Below, one piece after another: positions 59,101 to 64,000 of a stretch of 64,000 nt of DNA (position 1 is its first letter; each line of letters opens with the position of its first letter). Under the pieces are notes generated by a model. That model did no database searches. It saw only the letters and a list, made by a program, of their open reading frames with translations, and was not told where the DNA came from. Origin of the DNA: JASLEW01 sp035544895 (GTDB taxonomy: Bacteria > Acidobacteriota > Thermoanaerobaculia > Multivoradales > UBA5704); the NCBI GenBank assembly GCA_035544895.1, contig DASZZM010000081.1, positions 1 through 64,000 of the forward strand, in the 5' to 3' direction. Both the position numbers and the translations under genes were made by a program.

Positions 59101-59712
59101 GAGGCGGTCGTCGCCGGCCTCCAGGAGGAGGGGCGCGCGGGAGCCCTGCGCGCCCGGGCCGTCTGGCGCTTCTACCCGGCCGAGGCGGCGGGCAACCGGG
59201 TCACCCTCTTCGATCCCGAAAGCGGTGCGCCGGCCGCCATCTGGGACTTCCCGCGCCAGCAGCGGGAGGGCGGCCTCTGCCTCGCCGACTACGTGTTGCC
59301 GGGCGATCACCTGGCCCTCTTCGTCACCAGCGCCGGCGGCGGCGTGCGCGAGCGCGCCGAGGAGTGGAAGCGGCGCGGCGACTATCTCAAGAGCCACGCC
59401 TTCGCCGCCCTGGCGCTGGAGACCGCCGAAGCCGCGGCCGAGCACCTGCACGCCTGCCTGCGCCGCCAGTGGGGTTTTGCCGATCCGCCGGAGCTGACGC
59501 TGGCCGACAAGCTCGCCGCCCGCTACCGCGGCAAGCGCTATAGCTTTGGCTATCCCGCCTGCCCCGACCTCGCCTTCCAGCGCGAGCTCTTCCGCGCCCT
59601 GCGGCCCGAGGATGCCGGCGTCCACCTGACCGAAGGCGACATGATGGACCCCGAAGCCAGCGTCTCCGCCCTCGTCTTCCACCACCCCGACGCCCGCTAC
59701 TTCGGGGTGTGA
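56200..59712 (+). CDS. metH: Cobalamin-dependent methionine synthase
   Basis: A 1170-aa four-module enzyme making methionine from homocysteine and methyl-THF. The homocysteine domain opens with VLVLDGATGTAIQ, with zinc ligand Cys in NLMGGCCGTTP. The pterin domain has VGERTNVLGSRKF and VLDVCLQD. The cobalamin domain carries the DVHDIGKNLV base-off His motif. The SAM-reactivation domain ends with RGKRYSFGYPACPDL. The start chosen is TTG at 56200, with GGGGAG 9 nt upstream; an earlier TTG at 56122 lies inside the terminator. Length is close to E. coli MetH. metF lies nearby and SAM feedback is likely through the upstream RNA. Confidence 0.95.
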   Translation: MHEPASDYPIPPRPADLEARAAALRAALDERVLVLDGATGTAIQGRNLSAADFGGEDLEGCNENLCLTRPDVVDAIHESYLAAGCDVVETDSFGGTPLVLAEYGLADRAYALNAAAARLARAACARHDAPGRLHFVCGSMGPTTKAISVTGGVTFAELQEHFRVQALGLLAGGADYLLLETAQDTRNIKAGLLGIEQACARAGWRVPVAVSATIESTGTMLGGQDAEALVVSLLHQDLLYLGLNCATGAEPMTDHLRTLADLARTRVAVVPNAGLPDEDGRYTESPEDLARVLGRFLDAGWVNLMGGCCGTTPAHIAALARLARLEGGRRPRPVPHHRRSLVSGLEAVELNPDVRPLLVGERTNVLGSRKFKKLILQGAYEAAAEVGRSQLRAGAQVLDVCLQDPDRDETADMDAFLGRLIRLVKAPLMIDSTDAEVMEKALTFCQGKSVLNSINLEDGRSRFERVAPLARRFGAALVVGLIDEKGMAVTVERKVEVARRSYHLLTDELGIAPEDIWWDALVFPCGTGDAAYLGSAAQTIEGVRSLKELFPDSKTILGVSNVSFGLPTAGREVLNSVFLYHCTKAGLDAAIVNTEKLARYADVPAEERELAEALIFLSVGDVEGGTRAVEAFTAHFRGRASHGPGKARLDLPVEQRLARAVVEGSKEGLEADLEQILADARFPGALDVINGPLMAGMGEVGRLFNDNQLIVAEVLQSAEVMKAAVSYLEPRMEKASANGRGKVLLATVKGDVHDIGKNLVDIILSNNGFSVVNLGIKVPSERLVQAVREHRPDVIGLSGLLVKSAQQMVATAGDLAAAGIAVPLVVGGAALTRRFTHRKIAPAYGGLCTYAKDAMHGLSLVERLTDAAARPRLAGEVAELVRADSADVDAGKGSAAEGAAPAGAPAQVVRRDVPVPAPPDLDRHVAELDLDRVWECLNPQMLYGKHLGIKGSVRQLEAAGDPKLAKLEAVVAGLQEEGRAGALRARAVWRFYPAEAAGNRVTLFDPESGAPAAIWDFPRQQREGGLCLADYVLPGDHLALFVTSAGGGVRERAEEWKRRGDYLKSHAFAALALETAEAAAEHLHACLRRQWGFADPPELTLADKLAARYRGKRYSFGYPACPDLAFQRELFRALRPEDAGVHLTEGDMMDPEASVSALVFHHPDARYFGV

Positions 59713-59747
59713 GCGCAGGTGAGAACACTCGAGCCGGGAAAGAGTAA

Positions 59748-59753
59748 TAAAAT
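59748..59753 (+). promoter_or_regulatory. -10 element (TAAAAT), leaderless start
   Basis: TAAAAT 7 nt before the ATG of the antitoxin-like gene at 59761, in an A/T-rich patch after metH. Confidence 0.5.
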
Positions 59754-59760
59754 CACCATC

Positions 59761-59937
59761 ATGGAGTCGGGTCGCGATTCTGACGTCATGGCCCGCATGC
59801 GGATGGCGTTCGACCTCTCAGAGGTTGCGGATGTCATGGCGCGGCAGAACCTACGCCGCCGGTTTCCCCATGCTAGCGAAGCCGAGATTGCGCGCCGGCT
59901 ACAGGACTGGCGGCTCAAGCGGCTGGACGGCGAGTAG
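59761..59937 (+). CDS. Rv0078B (MenA)-like antitoxin, orphan
   Basis: A 58-aa protein: DVMARMRMAFDLSEVADVMA, then NLRRRFPHASEAEIARRLQDW. The pattern (helix, Arg-Arg-x-Pro-x-Ala-Ser-Glu-x-Glu-Ile) matches small antitoxins related to Rv0078B of MenAT systems, whose toxins are nucleotidyltransferases. No toxin follows: the next 128 nt carry no recognisable coding sequence and then the unrelated gene at 60066 begins. It may be a solitary remnant or control something else. Starting at 59719 would add 14 unconserved residues. Confidence 0.6.
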   Translation: MESGRDSDVMARMRMAFDLSEVADVMARQNLRRRFPHASEAEIARRLQDWRLKRLDGE

Positions 59938-60065
59938 GAACCGGCGCCGGCCACTCCCTCGTGACCCGCCTCGAAAAGGCCCTCATCCCCCCGCCGGCGG
60001 CAAGCCCGGTCGTCAAGCGCCGGATATTCGGGAGGTCGAGGCCGAGGTAGGTCCCGACGGCCTGC
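59938..60065 (+). other. Gap after antitoxin gene
   Basis: 128 nt with one open frame of about 37 codons (Thr-Gly-Ala-Gly-His-Ser...) that ends in TAG and matches nothing recognised. It may be degraded toxin sequence, but no nucleotidyltransferase motif is visible. Confidence 0.3.
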
Positions 60066-61607
60066 ATGGTCATTCCGCGCGACGATCCCTTCGTCCTCTT
60101 CGCGGGCATCCTGGCGGCCATCGATTCCGGAGGCTTCACCGCCGAGTCGCGGCAGTCGGTCTGCTGGCAGCTCTTCATCGCCCAGGCCGCCGCGCGCGAG
60201 GGCTATCCGGAGATCGCCGCCTATCTGCTCCCCCATGCCGCCGCGCGCCTCGCGGTCGCGGCGAGCGACGACGAGCTGGTGGGTACCGGCCGCGGCGTTC
60301 CGCCGTCGGTGCTGGTGGCCGGGCACGGCGTTGCGGCGGAACTTGCTCGGTTGCGCCGGGAGACGCAGGAAGACGCGCAGGCGGCCCGGGCGCGGATGCG
60401 TGCCGCCCTGGGGCCGGACCCCGCGGCGGCTGCCATCGCTCGCCTTCTGCGCGCCCAGCCGCGGGCGGTCTTTGACGAGCGTCCGCTTCCCGAGGGAGTC
60501 GCGCCCGTCGAGCCTCGAGCCGGCGGCGTCGCGGCGCGGGGGGTGCGGCGGGCGGTCCCCCCCATGGCGGCGGCCGCACAGCTGCGTCTGCCGCCAGGCT
60601 TCCGCGCCGTGCGCAGCGAGCGTCAGAAGGTCGCCGCTCCCGCCATTGGTGACACTCCTGGAGGGTCGGCCGCCGGTCTGATTGGATCGGCCGGGTCCCG
60701 CCCCGGCCTGGGCGCGATTGGCGGTACTCCCGGCAGGTCGGACAGGACGGCTGTCGTCGCGGTGTCGCAGGCTTACGACCAGAGCTCGGCCTGCTCGGAA
60801 GGCGGCTACTGGGTGCTGCTTTCCGACGAGGCAGGCAAGACCTGGCTGCCGCCGCTCTATACCGGCCTGCGCGCCAACCTGCCCTACACCGTGCGCGAAG
60901 CGTCGGCACTGCCGCTGCTGGCCGGCGACCATCTGCGAGTTGAAGTCGAGGTGAAGGAGCTCGGCAGTGCCTGCGCCGTCGAGAACGGACCCGCCGAGCT
61001 GGCGCCGCGCAAGCCGCGCCGCGGGATCTATCTCGACATCCCGCTCGCCACCCTCGAGCAGGACTCGGACGGCGACGGTCTCACCGACCTTGCCGAGGAG
61101 CGCCTGCTCACCGATCCGAACGACGCCGACAGCGACCGGGACGGCCTGGCCGACGGCGTGGACCCGACTCCCACGATCGCCTCGGCGGGGATGCCCCCGC
61201 CTTCGTCCGGAGCCGCCGCGCTCCTCCTTTTCTGGATTTTCGCCAAGGCGTCGCAGCCCCACTCCGTGGCAAGCCCGCCGCGGGCGCCGGCCGGCGCCTG
61301 TTGTAACTTGGTACCGTCGCCTCTGCCTGCCGAGAAGACCGTCTTCGTGGTCGGCGAGCGTCCGTGGTTCGCCGGCTCGACGCCGTCTTTCCGGCTGATC
61401 GTGCTGACAGCCGAGGAAGCCGAGGAACTGCGCCGCAAGGTCTCCCTGCCGCGCCTCTTCACCGTCGAGCTGCTGGTCCTCGACCGCGGCGGCCGCCGCG
61501 CGCTCGCGGTCATGACGACGACGGGGGAAGGCGGCCGCATGATGACCTTCGAGCGGCTAGCTGACGGTTGGCAAATGCCCGGCGCCTGGCAAGAGCGCGG
61601 CGACTGA
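60066..61607 (+). CDS. Large protein with calcium-type DxDGDG repeats
   Basis: A 513-aa protein of unknown family. The N-terminal about 150 residues are helical (AIDSGGFTAESRQSVCWQLF). Next come a Gly/Ala-rich linker and a beta domain (QSSACSEGGYWVLLSD). Near residues 334-370 DSDGDGLTDLAEE and DADSDRDGLADGVD are thrombospondin type-3/EF-hand-like calcium-binding repeats. A short hydrophobic stretch (AALLLFWIFAKA) and a C-terminal beta domain follow. No N-terminal signal peptide is apparent although TSP3 repeats are normally extracellular. It lies next to, and convergent with, the small peptide gene at 61693. Confidence 0.6.
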   Translation: MVIPRDDPFVLFAGILAAIDSGGFTAESRQSVCWQLFIAQAAAREGYPEIAAYLLPHAAARLAVAASDDELVGTGRGVPPSVLVAGHGVAAELARLRRETQEDAQAARARMRAALGPDPAAAAIARLLRAQPRAVFDERPLPEGVAPVEPRAGGVAARGVRRAVPPMAAAAQLRLPPGFRAVRSERQKVAAPAIGDTPGGSAAGLIGSAGSRPGLGAIGGTPGRSDRTAVVAVSQAYDQSSACSEGGYWVLLSDEAGKTWLPPLYTGLRANLPYTVREASALPLLAGDHLRVEVEVKELGSACAVENGPAELAPRKPRRGIYLDIPLATLEQDSDGDGLTDLAEERLLTDPNDADSDRDGLADGVDPTPTIASAGMPPPSSGAAALLLFWIFAKASQPHSVASPPRAPAGACCNLVPSPLPAEKTVFVVGERPWFAGSTPSFRLIVLTAEEAEELRRKVSLPRLFTVELLVLDRGGRRALAVMTTTGEGGRMMTFERLADGWQMPGAWQERGD

Positions 61608-61692
61608 CTCGGCTCCGCGCGGATCGAGCCCGGCCCGGGCGGCAGCGCCGGCCGGCCCCTCGCGACGAGTTGCCGTCCGAGACCGCGGCAGG

Positions 61693-61842
61693 TCAACAGC
61701 AGCGGGTCCGTGGCCGGGTCAGGGGACAACAGGGAAACGAATAGGTATAGGTCCCGTTGCCGGCGGCATTGTGCAGCTGGCCCGCCTCCAGGCTCAACAG
61801 GGTCTCCTTGCTGAGCACCAGCTTCTTCGACTCCTTCTTCAT
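61693..61842 (-). CDS. Cys-rich small peptide, lanthipeptide-like precursor
   Basis: A 49-aa ORF. The leader region reads MKKESKKLVLSKETLLSLEA, closely following the K-K-L-x-L-x-K-E-T-L-x-x-L pattern of class I lanthipeptide precursors known from NCBI-type annotations. A GQLHNAAG stretch, possibly a cleavage region, comes next. The C-terminus (about 20 residues) is rich in Thr, Tyr, Ser and four Cys in two pairs (FPCCP and RTRCC-stop), the ingredients for lanthionine rings. GGAGGG lies 8-9 nt before the ATG, and a promoter-like pair is present upstream. No LanB/LanC or transporter gene was recognised nearby. It is distinct from the candidate at 50048. Confidence 0.7.
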   Translation of the reverse strand: MKKESKKLVLSKETLLSLEAGQLHNAAGNGTYTYSFPCCPLTRPRTRCC

Positions 61843-61873
61843 GGCGCACGCCCTCCTTTCGCGTTTCGCAATA

Positions 61874-61903
61874 AGCTTACACTCACTGCGGCTCGATCGC
61901 CAA
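61874..61903 (-). promoter_or_regulatory. Promoter of the small peptide gene
   Basis: TTGGCG, an 18-nt spacer and TAAGCT, 32 nt before the peptide ATG, leaving room for its GAAAGGAGGG ribosome-binding site. Confidence 0.45.
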
Positions 61904-61948
61904 CGGTGCGCCGTGGCCGGGGACTGCTGTGGCAGGCAGCGGGCTTGC

Positions 61949-61954
61949 TATAAT
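61949..61954 (+). promoter_or_regulatory. Extended -10 promoter (TGCTATAAT)
   Basis: A consensus TATAAT with an upstream TG, 11 nt before the ATG at 61966. The transcript would start only a few nucleotides before, or at, the ATG. Confidence 0.6.
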
Positions 61955-61965
61955 GGCATATCGAG

Positions 61966-63513
61966 ATGCGCTTGACCGACGAGAGAGGCGGCGTTCGCCT
62001 CCGTGCCGTTTTCTTGCTGCTCGCGCTGGTGCCGGGCTCGGCATCGGTCGCTGCGGCCTCTTCCCGGCCCCTGCCCACGCCGGCGGCAAGCGGTCCCGTG
62101 CCACGGGCGGGGGCGGCCAGCCCCCACGCGCCCGTGGCGTCTGCCGGCCAGACCGACCCGGCGGCCGCGGCGCTTCTCCTTCCCGGGGCGCCGGCGGCAT
62201 CGGTTTCCGCGGCGCCGCGGCGGATCGGCGGTGCCGCGCGGCTGGTTGACTTCGCGTGGGCCGCCTACGCGCGGACCGAGGATGCACTGGTGGCAGATCC
62301 AGTTGGACCCGAGGGCGGCGTGGGCGCCGCCGGCCTCTTGCTCAACCGCTTGGTGAAGGTCGGCAGCGCGCTGGCGGCCATGCAGAGCACCCTCGCCGTA
62401 CGCGATCCCCGTTTTTTTGCGGCGATGGGCGAGGGGAGCAGGGCGCTGGTCGAGCTGCAGACAGTCTGGCGCCGTGGCGGTCCGGGAGGGCCGGCCCAGC
62501 CCGAAATCAGCCGCGGTTTCGCCGACCTCTCCGGCTCATTCCGAACGCTGCGCGCCGCCTACGGCCAGGAGGAGGTCCGGCGTCGCGACGGCCGGCCGCT
62601 CAGCGCCGCCGAGGCCCGGCAGCTCGCCAGGATGCAGGCGGCCCAGCGCCAGCTCGCGGCCCGGCTCCAGGCCCTCGCGGCGCGCGCCCGCGAGCGGCAG
62701 GACCAGCGGCTGCTGGCCGAGCTCTCCCGCCTCGACGCCGAGCTTGGGCGCCTCGCCGCGGCGCCGCCCACTCTCGATGGATACCTCAACGTCCTCATCC
62801 GCAGCGACGTCGTGCTCGGCGAATGGGCCGCCATCGGCCCGCTGGTCCAGCCCGAGGAGCAAGCCGAGTGGGCGGCGGCGGACGCCGCGGCGCAAGAGCT
62901 GACGACCGACGCCGACACCGGTTTCGTACTGGTGGCCGATCTCGGCAGCGGCGCCACCTGGACCTACCTGGAAGCCGAGGCCACGCAACCGGCCGACCCG
63001 GGCGCCGGCGGGCCGCCGGATGGTGTCGCAATCGATCCGGGAGATTTCGGGACCTCCGCCGACGCCAGGGTCTTCGGCGATTCCCTGGCCTCCGATGGCT
63101 CGGGCGCCTTGGCGGGCGGCGTCGGCCTCCAGGGCCTGGACGGCGCCTGGCCTGCCGGGCAAGAGGCGGCGCCGGCAGGCACTCCCGGCGCGATGGAGCT
63201 GGAGCCCTTCGACATGTATCGCGAACCCGGCGGCAGTCTCCAACTCGCGGCGGGGGAGGAGACGCGTGGCGGCGCGGCCTCGTCCCCGCCGGGGTCCGTC
63301 GAGCGGCTGGCGGACGGCACGATCCTGGTCCACGGCGGTACGCCGCCTGCCCACTCCGCCGCCGAAGAAGACGCGGAGTCGGCGGACGATCCCGTTCCCG
63401 ACGACCTCCCCTTTTCAGAACAGCTCGACTTCGCGGCCTGGACCGGGCTCCAGCCCGGCCGCGCGCCGCTCTGCTCCGCCGTCGCGCAACCACCCAACGC
63501 CTGCTTCAAGTAA
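61966..63513 (+). CDS. Exported protein of unknown function
   Basis: A 515-aa protein with a signal peptide (basic start, AVFLLLALVPGSASVAAA), then an Ala/Pro-rich segment to about residue 75. A helical region follows (about 85-290) with coiled-coil-like Arg/Ala/Gln stretches such as EARQLARMQAAQRQLAARLQ. The C-terminal half is acidic, Gly/Pro-rich and probably disordered (PADPGAGGPPDG, EEDAESADDPVPDD). It ends with two Cys (LCSAVAQPPNACFK). No family recognised. Divergent from the small peptide gene, whose control region it shares. Confidence 0.6.
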   Translation: MRLTDERGGVRLRAVFLLLALVPGSASVAAASSRPLPTPAASGPVPRAGAASPHAPVASAGQTDPAAAALLLPGAPAASVSAAPRRIGGAARLVDFAWAAYARTEDALVADPVGPEGGVGAAGLLLNRLVKVGSALAAMQSTLAVRDPRFFAAMGEGSRALVELQTVWRRGGPGGPAQPEISRGFADLSGSFRTLRAAYGQEEVRRRDGRPLSAAEARQLARMQAAQRQLAARLQALAARARERQDQRLLAELSRLDAELGRLAAAPPTLDGYLNVLIRSDVVLGEWAAIGPLVQPEEQAEWAAADAAAQELTTDADTGFVLVADLGSGATWTYLEAEATQPADPGAGGPPDGVAIDPGDFGTSADARVFGDSLASDGSGALAGGVGLQGLDGAWPAGQEAAPAGTPGAMELEPFDMYREPGGSLQLAAGEETRGGAASSPPGSVERLADGTILVHGGTPPAHSAAEEDAESADDPVPDDLPFSEQLDFAAWTGLQPGRAPLCSAVAQPPNACFK

Positions 63514-63544
63514 CCGCAGAACGCGGCTCGCCAAGAGGACGTCG

Positions 63545-64000
63545 CTAAAACGGCCTGGCAGCAGAGCTCGACTCGAGCTGCAAGAGCCGCGCGGCGTTGC
63601 CGCCCAGGAGGCCGGCGCGGTCTTCCTCGGAGATGGGCAGCCCGCGGATCGAATCGAGCATCGCCTGGAGGCTGCCGATCTGGTGCGGATAGTCGCTGCC
63701 GGCGAGGATCTGGCTGGCGCCGGCAAAAGAGATGGCGAGCTCCAGGGCGTCATGATCGAAGTTCACCGTGTCGTAGAAGAACTGCTTGAGGTATTCGCTG
63801 GGCGGGCGCGTGATATTGGCGCGGCATTCACGGAAGGCGTGAAAGCCGCGGTCGAGCCGCTCGGCGACAAAGGGGATGGCGCCGCCGAGGTGGCTGAGCA
63901 CCCAGCGGATGCGGGGAAACTTCTCCACGACCCCGCTGAAGACGAGCTTTGCCGCGGCGAGCGTCGTGTCGAAGAGGAATCCCACCAGCGGCATCAGCCA
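63545..64000 (-). CDS. Amidohydrolase (ACMSD-like), C-terminal part
   Basis: The last 151 codons of an Amidohydro_2-type protein, cut by the window edge. Landmarks are GFLFDTTLAAAKLVFSGV, then VLSHLGGAIPFVAERLDRG (metal-ligand His), FFYDTVNF and ILAGSDYPHQIG (metal-ligand Asp). The pattern is that of ACMSD/decarboxylase-like amidohydrolases acting on carboxylated aromatics or lactones. The substrate cannot be told. The N-terminal HxH metal motif is outside the window. Confidence 0.85.
   Translation of the reverse strand, partial: WLMPLVGFLFDTTLAAAKLVFSGVVEKFPRIRWVLSHLGGAIPFVAERLDRGFHAFRECRANITRPPSEYLKQFFYDTVNFDHDALELAISFAGASQILAGSDYPHQIGSLQAMLDSIRGLPISEEDRAGLLGGNAARLLQLESSSAARPF

Noticed and set aside
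1..64000. CRISPR arrays, tRNA or rRNA genes
   Set aside because: No regularly spaced short repeats of CRISPR type and no tRNA cloverleaf or rRNA sequence was recognised by eye. A tool-based search would be needed to exclude a divergent tRNA.

Overview
This is a GC-rich bacterial chromosome segment, very probably from a Gram-negative organism: it carries a Wza-type outer-membrane export protein, a predicted outer-membrane beta-barrel and a Wzc-type tyrosine kinase. The strong GC bias, a long MacB/FtsX-type permease with no partner ATPase and many NTG starts would fit Acidobacteriota, but that is inference; no rRNA or other phylogenetic marker is present.

Region 1 (about 1-4100) is a gene graveyard at the distal end of a surface-polysaccharide locus. 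An IS630-like transposase fragment lies at the window edge. It is followed by an intact NAD-dependent epimerase, an intact FkbM-type methyltransferase boxed in by fragments of a carbamoyltransferase and a second methyltransferase, a GT-A glycosyltransferase, a frameshifted and internally deleted copy of that glycosyltransferase, and an inverted FkbM fragment. Long repeats link these pieces to intact genes near 14 kb.

Region 2 (about 4100-40230, almost all minus strand) is a large polysaccharide biosynthesis and export locus. In transcription order it runs: outer-membrane barrel, Wza, Wzc kinase, CpsB-type phosphatase, TPR protein, secreted protein, PAPS synthase (sulfate adenylyltransferase-APS kinase), NusG/RfaH-like antiterminator, then Wzx flippase, about ten glycosyltransferases, a Wzy-like polymerase, methyltransferases, a carbamoyltransferase, two multi-pass membrane proteins, an oxidoreductase and an aminotransferase for amino-sugar synthesis, with a plus-strand ATP-grasp enzyme. 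Most junctions are 4-nt stop/start overlaps, so the block behaves as tightly coupled operons.

Region 3 (about 40275-51820) holds two O-antigen-ligase-like membrane proteins, a periplasmic repeat protein and a polyprenyl glycosylphosphotransferase. Interleaved is a set of peptide-modification genes: a PF14907-type nucleotidyltransferase, an S24/S26 peptidase between two inverted repeats, an HprK-related kinase, a PqqD-like protein, a radical SAM enzyme, and a 65-codon candidate peptide gene ending in Ser-Ser. This is the best candidate in the window for an undescribed system.

Region 4 (about 51840-59712) is housekeeping: metF, a MarR regulator divergent from a MacB/FtsX-type permease, and metH preceded by a SAM-I-clan-like aptamer and an intrinsic terminator.

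Region 5 (59713-64000) has an orphan MenA/Rv0078B-like antitoxin, two large unknown proteins, a 49-aa Cys-rich lanthipeptide-like precursor with a strong ribosome-binding site, and the end of an amidohydrolase gene.

Two expression themes recur. Several genes have a good -10 hexamer only 7-11 nt before the ATG, suggesting leaderless mRNAs. Two polysaccharide genes (the Wza gene and the glycosylphosphotransferase) are preceded by 22-23-codon ORFs whose stop overlaps the start of the gene.
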